Assembly: GCF_000237925.1 (NCBI RefSeq)
Contig: NC_031502.1
Coordinates: 52,837,120-52,901,119, forward strand
DNA length: 64,000 bases
From: Schistosoma mansoni
Taxonomy: Eukaryota > Platyhelminthes > Trematoda > Strigeidida > Schistosomatidae
Reading direction: 5' to 3'
Positions 1 through 15,100 of the stretch are shown here, piece by piece. The translations under genes and the position numbers were made by a program. Position 1 is the stretch's first letter. Each line of letters begins with the position of its first letter. The notes below the pieces were generated by a model. It was not told the DNA's origin, made no database searches, and saw only the letters and a program-made list of their open reading frames with translations.

Positions 1-189
1 AATTTACTAAACTAGATGTTTGCTTACTTTGACATTCGTATACTCTCAACTCATAGAATCTACGACTCGCCTTGACTGGATGAAAAATAATTGGAGATAT
101 TTTCATATCTTATTCTTTGTTTCTTTAATCCACTTGTTTTACTGGACTAGGGGTTCGGTTTCTGTTTCACATTTCACCCGGTTGTTGCG

Positions 190-3100
190 ATGTCCTCCAT
201 CGTTTATTTTAAGTTCAAAGCAAATGTAAAGACGGACTCTGTTTCATTTGATGGATCTTCTATTTCTGTAAAAGATCTCAAGAATGCTATTCGAACGAAG
301 TGTTGTTTGTATTCGACTGATTTTGATCTCAAGCTAGAAGACACTACTGGAAAAGGTAATTAGTCCTTCATATTCAACTTTGTTTAGTCTATTCCAAAGA
401 TGATGAATTGATTCCGAAGTACTCAAGTATTGTTGTGCGACGTGTTCCACGTTTAGTTGCAGAAATCCAGAAGAAGAAGCAAATGTAAGTACTTTGTTAT
501 GTGGTCTATTGTTCATTAATCACAGGGGTCCAGATGAGGTAACGTGGAGAGAGTTGCAAAAGAATGTAAGTTGTTTTTTTGAACATTTTCTGTCGTTTTG
601 GTCATAACAGTATGGGATTGAGCACTAACCTACTGGTTCTTAGGAAGTTTGTCTAGTTATAGGGATCTTTATACTTCTGTGTTGGTATCGTTGCGAGATT
701 TATCACTGGCAAAATAATATGGTTGACTATGGTTCTAATCGTAAGGTTTTTCAAGATACTCTCAGGTTTCGCAGTGTAAAAACCCTTATCAATAATCTGG
801 AAGATTAGTTAACTGTTAGGTTAAATGTGTCATTTGAGTATAAATTAGGTTCTCTCTACATCTTTTTTTGGCTGGATAAGAAATCATTAGATATTAGACA
901 ACCTCATCTGATTTGGTTAGGTCTGTGTAGCACCAGTATAGTTTTCCGAATTCTGAGTGGCCTCGGGTCATAATAAATCATTGTAACTAACTGAAAAATC
1001 TATCTTAATTAGATAGTGGCTTTCACACAGCAGTCCTGGTGCCAAATGTTAGAAGGTTGGAGTGTTGACTTTGGGTGGAGTCGGTCTGTTGGATTTTGTT
1101 TCTGGAATTACGAACTATTGACATTGATTTATTTTTGTGCAGCCCATGTAATGTTATTTTCAAATAAAATATTGCTATTATCAGTGTTATTGTTATATTG
1201 TGACGTTTTGCAAATATAAATTCACGGATCTTCATGTAATATTTTCTGCTGTCACACGTTAAATTTAAATTTCCTATAATTACAAATAGGTCTCGATAAG
1301 TCCTGTAGGATTCCCATTCTTCGCTACTTCATTACTTTCTGTTTCTGGGATTCAGAAAATCACAAAACTTGTTACTAGACGTTCTGTTTGTTTTGTAATA
1401 TGGATATTTCGTCTCGCTCTATGGCAGCTTAGGCCAAAGCACATATGTACCATGCTGTATGTTGGTACTGATTGATAGTAATGTGCATCCAGACTTATGC
1501 ACTAATGTGAAATCAAAATGCTCATTATCCGGACGATCACATGCTTGTAGTGTATCATTTTTCAATCGTCCGGAATCGTTTCTTATAACTGACCCACCGA
1601 CGCATAGCTTTTGTCACACTCCGCAGTACATCTTGACACATTAAATAGTCATTCCAAAGATTATCTGTTTTCTCTGTTCTCAACTACTATGTGTAATTAT
1701 TGTTCGTTATATCCCTGAAATTATTCTGTGCGTAAATTTTCCATTACTTGATTTGGTATCTACTGGATGATGCATTTTGATTTACATGACTATCGTAACC
1801 AATGGTTAGAGACTCTAGGTGACATGGCCCAGAATCGATCACAATGGCGTAGGTGTATACACTCTTTATCTTCCCTTAAACCCTGAGATTAAAATTGCTT
1901 CATAACGTTCTTCCTTACTATACTATATCCTTATATACAACCTATCTTTTATATACTACCACCACTAAATTAACTTTTTCTATGAATCCGGTGTTGATCT
2001 TGTTGTGCTAACTAGGTATGGCAACTTGGACCGATGCATAAATGTGCCTGGTCCTACGTTGTAACTGACTGACTGATATTTAAAATCTAGCATGTTGAGT
2101 CATTCTCTGTATAAACAAACCCTTAATTGGTATAGATGAAATTAATCAAGTCTAATACACGTTATCTCAGTGCAAACGTACGTACCTTATTCCATTGTTG
2201 ATATATGACTCAGGTTTCACTGCTGAGTTAAATAAGTCTGTTATGTCGGTAAACGTAGTAGTTGTTTGCAGACCAGTGTTAGATCATGCTCATACAATAA
2301 TTGTAGGGATTATCTTAATAAACTCCCCCTACTACTTCACTTACTAACACGGCGAATCCATTTACTGTTAAAGATGTATAAGCAATTGGTGTTGATCAAT
2401 TGCGTGGAATTTGGAATAAAGCTAGATTAATATTTAAAATCTTCCTGACTCAACGATACATCCGGTTAGCCTAAGCTGTGCGACCGAACCGGTGAGGGAA
2501 AATCTAAGTAATAGAATAGATGTCAGAACAGGGTTAAAAATTAAGATTAGATGTTAGGATTTGAATTTCCACCACAAACTAACCGGCTGTCATTCGGTGA
2601 CCCTAAAATCATATTCTTATCCTAATCGCTTGCATAATTGTTTCGCTTTTCTTTAACGTCTCCTTATTAACTGAAGCGATTGACATATCAAGGTCTTTTA
2701 GCTGTATTCAGCTTTGCCTCATAACCATAAGATCCAAAGGATGACTACTTGAAGCATTTCACTGACAACCTTTTTTAGAATTTTATTTTTTAGTAACAGT
2801 TCGGAGCATAAAGGGACTTGCTATTTTCAAGGTTGATATTTTCCAACTGTCGAGAATTAGTAGTTTGTTATTAGGTCTTTATGTAGAACTAATTATTTTT
2901 TGTTCTCTCGAGCTATGTATTACAACCGATGTATTATGTTGCAACATTAGATGTAAAGCCACTGGTTCTGCATAGACGTTTTCTATTCCAAGTAGCAGAC
3001 GGGCGGGTAGATAACAAAGAAAGGGCTGTACTGCACAATGAAACGTCGTTTTTACTGTGTATATGAGGGAACAAAGCGCATCATAGATGCCTACTGAAAA

Positions 3101-6100
3101 ATTCTGGTGTACGATATAAACTTCGAATAGTCGATGTTATTATTTTGTATGACGTGGGACGCAAGAAAAGTCAATCGACAAGATCATAAGGTTGTATGGG
3201 CCGATATATTTTAGTCATCCTTACATCTAGATAAAATTGGGACATTAGGTAACACTGCAGGTCTATCTATGTCCCAATTTTAATGAACCATATTTTAGTC
3301 TGATCAAACTAAAATATAATATGTACACGGTCACTGTTGATCTGTGCGATGCAGGCGAGTATAACTTCCCACCATCTGAGACTAACTGACCAGTATGGTA
3401 TTGCGAGCCTGTTCACACTGGGTTCCAAGTCCCGTTTTGTAGATACGCTCATTATGGAACATGTAACTTGTAGTCGTAGCCCGTCTTATCTACAGTCAGA
3501 AATCTCTCAATGATAGTAAAGGATCAGGAAAAAAAAACAGTCTTAGGTGGCGGGTAGAGAAGGAAGATAATGGAACATCACCTTAATTTACTACGGTGAA
3601 GTATGTTTAAAGTTAATTACGGATTTCTGGATATTTTATTCATTCTTAGAAATACGGTGAAGTAATGTTTTGTACATAAGATAACTAACAAGGACGGAAA
3701 TCAGTATCATGTAGCTAAGCACACTAAGATTTAGTCTTACTACGGTCCCGGCTCACGGTGCTCATCTTCCGTAGTAGTACTGAAGGACATCATAGCAACC
3801 TTTGTATCTTATTAAAACGCTAACTGAGCAACAGATCTTTAGCTGCTTTCAGTTGATAAATGAGTATATCAGGCACTCAGTGAAACTATGAATTGCCAAA
3901 AAAGTCAGCTTTTAGGAATAGCCTGATTGGCTCATTCTAACTTGGACCGTCTGTTTGTACTAATATGGCTTTAAGAAGCTGAATACATGGCTCATTATCG
4001 ACAGCAGTCCCGTCACCTCCCTTATGAAGCCTGGTGTCTTTGAGTTTATTTTATTTAAACTTTGGTCACCGCTACCTCCAAACGATTACTTTCACCCGGC
4101 GAAGTGTTAGAAATTCTGAGGGTTATCCATATGTGATTAGCCGCAGTGACGGTAGTTTAATTCATGCCACCATTGTGAAAAGCCAAAGTCAGTGCCTTGA
4201 ACCTGTTTTAGAAATGTTGGTATGGAATCCATGTTGCCTGAGATTTACCTATGTTGACACTAAGTTGGAGTGACAGTAAATTTTTTGTATAGCGTTAAAA
4301 CATGGCCGATATTAATGCCTGGCGTCTGCCCCCCCCTACCCCGGTTCAAGGTGTATAGGTCGTGCAACTCTACAGCTTGAGGTACTTCGGCATGGTCCGT
4401 AATATAAATAAGCTGTGTGATGTAGTTTCTCACTACATTGATAGAAATAAAATGAAGGCCAACTGGTCTTAATTCTGATTGAATTTTTATTAAACACTTC
4501 GTGTATTTATCAACATCTCAATCTCTCACTACATGTTGTCTTGTTGTGCCATAATCTTTGTCATGAATGAATAAATAATCAGAATTTTCTCTAAATTACT
4601 CGTCGAGGAGTAGTGTCATCAAACATTGTAACCATCAGTCGCTGCCTCACTTAATAAACTCACTTTTTCTAAGTGGTTAAATTTAATTGCAGTTCTAAGA
4701 TGATTTCAATTGTCACTGAGTAGTGCAATAACGATAGATGTCCAAGCAGTTACAAAAAAATTAACTTACAGTAAAACCTGTAACTACGTGGTATAAAATA
4801 ATGCCCTTCAGCTTACTTGACTTTGCACATGCCCTATCACATTTTACTGATGTCAGAGACAAGTTTTATAAAGTGGAGAATAACCAAGCTAGGATTTGTA
4901 TTATAATATTACGATGGAGTCACCTTTTTCACAAGCGACACAATTTGCTTTACCAACGTGGACCTAGAAAGATTATCCATGAACATCTTCTAGGATCCTT
5001 TAGTTGAAAGTCAATAAATTTCCCTCGATTGAGTAAAGATAACAGCTCTTAAGACTAACCTGCTGAGCACTTAGTTAATTATCTTAACCTATAGCGTAAT
5101 ATTTAACTTTTGAACTAGATTTTTTAAATCTGATAAGTATGCATAATTACCCTGCTTTCCCTACAAAAAGTTAGTGAACTTGGCAGTCAGCCAACCATAA
5201 GCACCTTCAACCTTAGTCGTCATAGCAGTTATGTGGGATGGCATTAACGGGACGAATATCAAGAGTAAGGTCATGATGATATCAATAATTGTTAGAAACG
5301 TGAGACAATACTGTTTTGAAAGAACAAATTCGAGAAATAAAGATGCACAACACAGTACTTCAGCTGAAGACTTGACATAAATCGATACCTTGCACTTCTG
5401 ATAGGTTCTGAATTGTGTCATGTAACATTTTCATCATGAACAACGAGATTTTTAGTGGTGTCAGAGGTCTGAGGGCAGCTGTCACTTCTAGAGGAAAGTG
5501 GGTTATTGATGTGCGTACCGACTTGAGGGTATGATTGAAGAACCAAAGAGACAACTGCTTGAAGCAGGCCACATTTGGCCTTAGTGTGGGAACTTTGTAA
5601 TATGTTAGCTTCGTATCTCAAAAGGGCTTACCGACGCAAATGTGAATCCGTGGGATGAGGTGAAGTGTCACACCTTTAAGTCCGACCTCTAATCCCTCAG
5701 TTTGTAAGTAGACATCACTGCAGATACCCGTTGTCTGAGGGGAACGCCCTGCTGCCGTTGCACCTTAATAAAATCAAGAGTACGACTTCGCTTATGGACC
5801 ATGGATTTTCTGCTGTAAGTCTTATCGTCCTTCAACTGACCTGTCTGGCTTGGTAGCGCTTAAAGAAACAAGTAATTCAACCCGTATTGCTCGATTGAAT
5901 CATCACGAACGGTAAGCCCGATCACAACATCAAGGTAGCGGCTATGGTCGGGAGTACTATATTGCACTACGAATCACTCCGTTATACTGAGTAGTCTCAA
6001 ACGTAGTTTTTAAAGATAGGGGATGTTGGTTTACTAGTATTCGATCATTGGTGTCTACGAATTTTCATTCGTGTATTTTGAAACCATATTAGCAGTTCTG

Positions 6101-9100
6101 GGGCTAAATGTAGAGTGCCGAGTACGACACTTAGGATGTAGTGAATTTCGATCAACTGCGATGGTTAGATGTGTCCGTATGCTTATCCACTGATTGCACT
6201 CAGGCTGCTGCTAACATGACGTGGTCGGGCTTCCCCATCGTGATGAAGCGGTCGTCCCTTAAGGTCATACTATTCTAGGCACGTCGGTTGAAGAACAGTA
6301 AGACTAAAAGCAACAAACCGAAGGTCCGAAAGCGAAGTCGCAATGCTGACTACAGAGGTGTGCTTACAGTAAGGTAATTCCCTCAAACAACCAGCATGAC
6401 GTTGGTGCGCCTCCCCGCAAAAGAAGGGTGGGTTTAGAAAAGGTCGACCCCAAAAATTGCACACCTCGCCTTATCTTACGGATATCCTTTTCTGACAGTA
6501 AGGTCTCAAGAAATTTGAAGTTAACACAAAAATCACCCACAGAATAGTCGTGTGCGACCGGCCATAAGCAGTTGTTCCATGGGTACTACAGTCACGCTCT
6601 TATGTCACTGAAACCACCTCTAGCTCAATTTCCTTTTGACGTAGATTTAGAAGAACCCTTCCACAGTGTGGGCAACCGGGAAGTGATAACGGCCCCTCAT
6701 ACCTTTAACAGCAATGAAGACTGTGATGATGGCTTGCTTAGAAGTAGGCTGAAAATCTTACAGTGGTCAAACCAAAACATGATATATATCTGTTAGGAAA
6801 CTGACTTTTGGATTGAGACATATAAGTAGACATAGACTACTTAGTTGCAGTCCCCCCACCCAACTTAACTGGTGGTTAGAGATTGAGTAATATTCAGAAT
6901 CGTTCTCAATGAAGCCGATGCATTCACTCGTCATTCTCTATAGCCTGCGTCTCCAAATTACCTTGCAATTTTCTGTTATTTCACTAATTCATATTTTTTG
7001 TTCGAATAGTATCTTTGACTCTATCTTTCTTATTACCACTGATACTGTGATGTTACTAGCTATTCTATTCCGGAATTCGTCCTGACAATTTTTTTCTTCC
7101 TATGCTTATGGGATGTGGCAGTTTAAATTGTTGTACTTATAGTCTAGTTTATACTTTACGTATGACTGACCAACATAACACTAATTATTGATAGCGGTGA
7201 TCGTGCGAACCTCAACTATTTCGTCTATATTCACCGGCTCAGTTCAGTCCAACATCTATTGACGTCATCGGCTCACTCCATGGCTTAGTCTGACAGATCT
7301 GTGTTTCCTCCAAGCTTCCTACTCACTCAAGATGGCGTTTCAAGCTAAGGGGTAGTTGCAGTACGTAATATACATTCCGGCCACGGTTGGTGAAGGTTCA
7401 CGACTTTTCAATCGATTTGGGATATTTAACTACTACAGCACACCTGATCTCGGTCAGTACCAAACTTCTAAGATATGTTTTATGAACAGAAACTAGTAGA
7501 TAGGCGCATGTAGGTATATGGATTAATATAGGTAATGGTTCATTTTGTCGGTTTGTTCCATTCTCACTACTCCATTTTCTCATTATGTTAAAGCCATATA
7601 TAAATTACAGTAATAACATTCCTTATTTGCATGTAGCGCAAGTATATCAGTTTCCCAACTCTTTCTAGTTGTGACGAGACGAGTAAAATGAATATCCTGA
7701 AATCCAGATGAACTCAAGTCCTCAATCTCGTTAAGTAAAAAGTCATGATATCTCATCTAGAAAGTGTCTGAAGTAAATTCATCCGATTCACCTCGTATTC
7801 GGCTCTTTGTTACCTCCGTTACACAACCGAAGTTAGTCTGTGTGTAATATGTGGAGTTAAACGAGAGATTTATATTCATGACACATTCATACATTTTTTC
7901 AGATCGGAGTCAGATCAACGGGTCGCAGAACAGGGAAGAAGGACTCTCCAGAAGCGGAATACGGGTTGAATTGGATGGATTTGTATCAAACATTCGTTTA
8001 TTTAGACAAACATTAAGATTGAGAAGCGGGTAAACGAAGCGGAGAAGTGTGTCAACTCAATTTGGTATAGCGTGGCTCAGTATTTATGACCAGACAAAAA
8101 TAATCTGAGGGCATGTGATGATTAGAGCAAGCGATACATATACTCATAAAAACAGTCAAGGCTAATACAGGAATAACCGACTAGATCAAAATGTGGCTCC
8201 AGAAGAATAAATAAATTGATCTATCTGGAAGCTAGCATAACCCATGTGTGCTTGGCATAGTACTGGACTTTATAATATAAGTCGTTTGAACTGTGTGTGA
8301 TCTTGGCCGGTGAAATCGTAGATATACTTCTAAAAACAAGTTGTTTCTATCCCTACTTTGACAGTTTTGTTTCACATTTATTGGATTTAATATTTCTTTT
8401 TGTTTTACAGCATACTGCCGCATCAGAAACATCACATGGTTCTAAAGTATGTTTCCACAATCATGTTTATCTTTTTAGCTTATCAATTTAGCGGATTCTG
8501 ACCTTCCTGAAGAAGAGAAAATCAAACTGATGATGGAGAGATCCTCGGAGACCTATTCAGAGACCAAGTAATGAATTCTAGTTTACTGAACTCTTTGTTT
8601 TAGTTTTGCCGTTCGAGCCAAGCCATATGGGGTCCCTCCGGCTGCTTACGTTTGTCACAAATGTAATCAGCCGGGACATTGGATTCACAATTGTCCTGGG
8701 GTACGTGATAAGACCGGGAAAGTAATGGATGCAAAATCAATTAAAAGGCCGACGGGTATTCCACAAGATTTCCTTCTGGAAGTTGCGGCTGGAACTCCAG
8801 GTGCATATTTAGGAAAATCCGGGAAGTACATGGTGCCTATCAAAGACGCGTAAGTCAGTTGTTTTTGTAATAAAAATCTTAGAGAGGCATATGCCCAAGG
8901 CAAAAAGGATAAACGGCCGTTTTCTGTTGAAGAAAACCCTCCGTATGTTCCTCAGGAAAGAAATCCTCCGAAGCAACTTGTATGCCCGTTGTGTAATAAG
9001 CTATTCAGCGATGCAGTTTTAGTATCCTGTTGTGGAACAACCTATTGTAACGAGTGCATCATGGGTCATGTTTTTGATTCTCAAGTTTTGGGTTCCCATA

Positions 9101-12100
9101 AGTGTCCTAACTGTGATGCAGTGCTGACAGACCATGAGTCCAGTGTCTTTGAAAATGCTCTTGTGCGAAGTTTGATTCGTGACTGGCTCGCTGATGAATC
9201 TAAAATAGTCGATCCAGAAGTAGTTATCCCTGGAGATATATCAAAGTTCAATGAAAACGATACGGTAAGATATTTTATTTATAACCTTTCCTTACTTTTA
9301 GACATTTGTTAACTGTCGCCGCGTTCTGAAACCAAAACAAGCAATGGTCAGCATCAATACGGTCAAACCTGGAAGTACAACTGCAGCGGAATCAAATCAA
9401 GTTCAGAATTCACTGAAGATGCAACCAATTGTTTCAGAATCTAATTCTATTGTTAAAAATGAACATACTGATTTACTTTTGAACTTACCTTCTGAAACAC
9501 CCCAGAGCACAAACTCTGTGACATTTTCTACTCTTTCATCTTTTGATTATGTTCGTGTTTCTGAAATGACTACTTCTGTTGTAACGAACAATACAAATGC
9601 TACTGTGGTCACAAGTTCTCCTTGTACCACTATGGTGGGAAATAACAGACAGAATCTGTTACCCACCACTTGTCTTTCAAACACACAAATTCCTTGTTTG
9701 AGTTATACTAGTTCTGCTGCTGTAATGCCTACTTTACTCCCAGGTGTTAATGGTGGTGGTAACCCCCTTCTTAATGCGCTTTATAGTATACGGTTAGATG
9801 ACTTACAGGCTCCATTGGTTGCTCCCTCTACTATTTTACCAGCCACTTACGGATCGCTTGTTGGCGACCCTGAGTGGACAGCTGAGACAGCTTTGGCTGC
9901 GTCAGCAGCTCAGAGTGCAGGTCTAGTTGATCCAGTAATACAAGTCAATAATAATCAGGTCGCCTTTGGGCTAGTCCCTGGGCAGTCTATTCCTGGCACG
10001 ATGCACACAGCTTTATCCGCACCTGTTGAAACACTAAATGGACACAAAATGCTTTCAAAAGAAGAGTTCTATCGGTTGAAAATGGAAGTTCTCCATTCAG
10101 CTCGTAGAAGGTAAACCAATTTAAATCTACTCAAATGCGATCGTTTATTTATTCAGGTTGTCATGCCGTCCTCTTTCTTTAACAGTTAAATCTCTTGACT
10201 TCAAGCTTCACAAGATCTGTTCATATCATGGGTTTTTGTAGCAAAGTATTCATTTTATGGGTAATGGAGGTGTCGTTCTGCTTCTGGAAGAATGTATAGT
10301 TTAATTCATTAAGTTTCAAATACCAAGTTTAGACTTATGAGTTTCTATCGCTTCTCGGACTTATCCTTCAGTGAATTATCTGTTCGAAACAAGATTTATT
10401 TCTTGCGTTTCAGTATCGAGGTGGTTTGTAATCATTCACAATTTAGGTTAGTAAATATTTTGGGTAGAAATACTGCCCCGTGAAAGGATAACTATGTGGT
10501 TCAGCTGCCTTTTGTTTGTTTGACCGCAATTTGTCTCCAAACCTGTGTGCGGTAGGCTCAGAATAAGGTCTTTTATATCCGAAGTAAATGTATGGATTAG
10601 CAATTATATAAAAATGTAAAGGTCACATGCTGACGGTTGTGAATTCTCTTTCAAATTGAAGTTTACTTTTTCTAGGGCTTAATTAAGGCTCTGTATTTAC
10701 GTTCAGCGTACACAGTATTCAAACTAAAAGTGTTTTGATTTTTTGAAGCTTCTGTTGGTGTTTAATATATACTTTCATATTTCATTTGAATGTTGCTCAG
10801 TTTTATGTCTGTGCGACCGTATGTATTGGCTGTTGTTCATTCGTTTGCCTTTGTTTACATTTCTTCAGTTATATGTATATATGTACATGCTGTTATCTTG
10901 TTTTGTTATGGTGTGCATTCCACTACATTCAACGGGTCCACCTAACAGTATGGTTGCCTTTTCTCTGCGTTATTCAGTATCTTATTAAAAAAATTTGATT
11001 TATAGGCATCGCCACCGCACCCATTCACGTAGTCCTGGTTATGTACATCGAGGCGAACGACTTTATGGAGATTCTTCTCACCATCGACGTGGTTATGAGA
11101 GAGAAGAGCGAGAGAGACGATCTCGATACTATTCACCTGTTAATTACGAGAGTGAACGTAGTCGTTGCCGACACCGTTACGCCGACGGATATGAATCTCA
11201 TCATGACAGAAGTGGGACTCATCGTCATCACTACCGCCCTACTTTCTTTCAAGATCTTGACGACCGGAGACGTCATTATTCACGAGGCCATCCGCATAGT
11301 CCCGCACACCGGTCCAGGCGGTCACCAAGACAGTCACCGTCAAGTAAAGATGGTTGGTATGGGTACAAAGGTCGGGGATGTAGCCTTTCTCCTGTCACAC
11401 GTGAACCCTCAGATCCACGCAGATGTCGGGAACCACATGTTGGTAGTGGACATTATGACGAATTCCTCAGTAGACGTAAAAGAAGGTAGGTAATATTTTA
11501 CGTTTTCCTAGATTAGTCATTCAGTGTTGAAACAGCTTTTATGAAAAATTCACGTCTGTCCCATGTATTTGTAAAGGATTGTCTGAATAAACACCAAGAT
11601 AAAACGTAAGTTTCAGGGGCGACCGAACTATGACATTACGTTAGTCCATGAATTCATTAACTTTTATTCTGAATCATGCTGGCAGGTGTAGATTACATGT
11701 TAATAATGCACACAAATAATGACTGAAGATTCTGTGTGAGACATTAGTCGGAATCCGTTAGTGGTGTGTATAGTTTTATTCACCATTTATCTACTGCCCA
11801 TATCCTGAGTTTAAACATTCCTTCTCAAATACTTTCTTTTTGAATCATCGTAGTGTCAAGTCGATTTTACTACCATTTATATTACCTCGCAACTCATCTC
11901 CTAATTACTCTTATATGGTGTGGCAAATCAGGTTAATACAGATTTGTTCCATTCTATGATTTTGATTGATTGTCCGAAATATTGTTTTGGAATTACGTTG
12001 CTCAGTTATCTTTAATTTTCATTGAAACATCCTTCAGAATCTTGTTTTTTGCAAGTGTCTACGTCTGATGTGTTTTGATGTTTTTTTTGCCATAATTCGA

Positions 12101-15100
12101 GCTCGTATTTAGTTCCAATATGGCAAGAAGTAAACACTTCATTCAATATTTGTTTAGATTTTGATAATAGAAAACATCTGAGTTTTGTAAATCATTAACG
12201 GAAAATAACTTAATAGTTATTTTAGGTGAAATCCAACACCATGATCGCTCATGAGATTACATGAAGTACATACATGTTGCTCTAAAGCAGTGGTCATGTA
12301 CATGTGTTGTCTAAAAGAGTTCATAGTTCATTTCAAGACGCCGTTAATCTTTTAAATCTTTGATGTTAACATGATCAGTTTTGTGCTGGAACCCGAACTA
12401 TCACTCGTGTTCAGGTAGGAATATTGTATGATTACTTTGTTATCTGAGTATTTAAGTTTAAAAGCCCATCAATTTCATAATTGTCTTTTTGGAATTAGAA
12501 TGTTGAATTTACATTGTACAGTCGTTAACCAAGCGATATGGGATTTGTTATACGCGCTCAACCACCGTCTACTTTGGCGTACCATGTTGTAGAGGAGCAG
12601 GTTGGGAGAAAGGTAGGGACATCTAAACCAAAGCATAACATCAGTTCATTGGAACATTGACTTCTGGACTGAGTCATGCAGGTTGATGTACGTTACTTGA
12701 TTGGGGTCCACATGATCATAGTAACCGATTATTAGGATTTTTTTAGTGAGATGGCTTGAAAGCGTTCACAATGATACAATGGCATCTACTCTTAATCTTT
12801 CTTTAGTCTCAGAGTCCCAAAATCTCGTTTCTTTCGTTTTACACCTAATATTTTCTACTAATACTGACACTGTTACTGCTTCTACTACCATGGAAGTTCG
12901 TCTTAATAATTTTATCCCTGTGCTAATTAGATGTCGCAGCTTCAGCCGATGCACATATGTGAGTTTCTACGCTGCTGATAACTAATAAGTAACTTATGAT
13001 CGACAGCCGGGAAGTAATAGCTACCTTTGACACCACCCGAAATCACCTTTCCCACAATTAAATCTCCGTTATTTCGCAGCATCTCTCCTGTGCCCGTAAT
13101 TAACCCACAAGTATTTGCGGAGTAATGGCTTAGTGTTTACGGCGTCCGACTTCCTGCCATCGAGCCTAAGATTCGAACCAGGCTCCAACTAATTCCTTTA
13201 GACGACAGGATTATATCATTAGCACTCACAAATAAAATACGGCTCATACCTAAGGACCTAGTGAGTGAGCTAATTTTTGTTTTTACTTAATCGTCGGGCT
13301 TCATCTTTGCTAATGATTTAAGTTAACGGAATGTTATTCCTGGTTACCGAAAAACAAGCTCTAAGGTGCATGTCGAAACTCTCAATGTTCGAACTTCGTG
13401 TCGAATCGGAAAAACGTTTTCTGTATCTAGAACTGGAATTTCGTTCTAGTAATATATACTCTGTCTCCGTTACAAATCAGAATTCTAGTTATAATTTGGT
13501 TTACTCTGCGTCTACTAATTCTTGTCTAGCCTTATATCCCAAACTTGAACACTGTATGCCTGACCAGTACCGTTTACCCTAAGTCAACAAAGCCAAGTTC
13601 CTATTAGTCCGCTGTTTTCAAGCTTTTCTCTGAGTCCAAAGAGTCAACAACCAACTTTTGCTATTTTATTTTAGAGATACGTAGGTATATAAAAGTATAC
13701 TGGACCGCATCGCACAACGAAATGAGAAATCACAATTATGCATAAATGAGTGAACAGTATCTGTGAACAGAGCAACCTTTGAAAAACTGAACAATATTAA
13801 AATAGTTGGTTGAACGGAAGCTTACATAGTAATCCAGTTATCTATTAATTATACAACAATAAATATTGAAAATTCGAAAGCCAATTCGAGCTTTTACGAT
13901 AATCATTCCGTTTTAACATAAATGAAGACACGATCGACCTAACGACAGTCTACCAATCATCGTATATAAGACTCAATAAATGACTCACTAATTCTGAAGC
14001 AGATATTTAGTTTCTGACTATCCTTTAGTTACTGTTTAACAATGCACTCCGTTCTAATTTGTGGGTGTGAAACACGGCCATCATAATAGAGAATATTTGT
14101 TGGTCACTAGTATTCGACCATACATATTTTGAGGAGTTTCACCGTGTGAGTTGAACGATTTGGTTGTGGAGCCTTGACTGTTCTTCTGAATAACATCAAC
14201 AACTCCACGACCAACCCATCCAGCTTAGAGAACGAGACAACCGAGATTATTCACCTGAGCAAGAAACCTTCTCTATCATCTGAAAGACCATAGGTGTCTT
14301 TGATGCATTGCCCGTGTATTTTGGGACCAACGATGAGGAAGTGCGTGGGTTCGAAAAAGGAGACTGAGTAAAGATGGCAAACTGATTGGTGATGTAGTCA
14401 ATCTTCATCAACTTAGGTGTTTAGGACATGTGTTACATATGTCTAACCACCACCTACCCCGTATAGCGATGTTGTCTGGTGTAGGAGTAGGTTGGAATAA
14501 AGCTAGGAGTGGCCAAATCGAGACATGATACCAGTCCATGAAGTCATTGACAACGGGATTGAGCTATGTTGACAGGTTTAGACTACCTGGTTGGGGTCAG
14601 CGTAATAATCGCGACTAGTGGTTAGAGACGTTGAATGAAATAGTTCAAAATCGTTTTCAATGGCATAGGTTCATCCATTCTTTGTCTTCCTTTAGAGCCT
14701 AAGCTTCTGAATTCTCCATAATTTCTTTACTCCACTAGATTGTACTGTAGTGTACAAGTATTTACAGACAATTATCCACGTGAGATGTTCCAGATCCGTT
14801 GACCGCATACCATCAGCGGCCACCTACTGTGAGAGAGAACAAACCAGCTTCGAACTGAAGAGGAAATCGGGAAAAATCACTGGAAGTCAATAGGACATAC
14901 ATTGAGGGAGTCATGAAAGTGGGTCACGACGCAAGCCCGAATTTGGAATCTTGAAGTGAAAATGAGAAGTGGAAGACGAGGAAACACATCGAGTCGTCAA
15001 TTAGAAGCAGACATGAAAAGCATGGATGGCAACAGGAAAGGATTGCCCAGGACAGATTTCGTTGCAGAATGCTGGTCAGTTGTCTATGCTCTACAAAGAG

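Larger units (their letters stand above)
566..8410 (+). other. Intron 3 of the RBBP6-like gene (7.8 kb), repeat-bearing
   Basis: The intron is bounded by AAT|GTAAGT and TTTTACAG|CAT, both in phase 0. It holds two LINE 3'-tail fragments (about 1795-2085 and 6860-7330) and a dispersed repeat at 7370-7585. A stretch at about 5640-5960 is less AT-rich than its surroundings and looks like decayed interspersed repeat, but I cannot name it. No conserved coding segment was recognised elsewhere in the intron. Confidence 0.75.

Noticed and set aside
1016-1235. Overlapping short open frames on both strands in RBBP6 intron 3
   Set aside because: Both strands are open by chance in AT-rich DNA, with no protein-like features.
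10995-11493. Second long open frame (150 codons) over RBBP6 exon 9
   Set aside because: It is the overlapping frame of the Arg/Ser-rich exon. Only the other frame continues through splice sites in phase.
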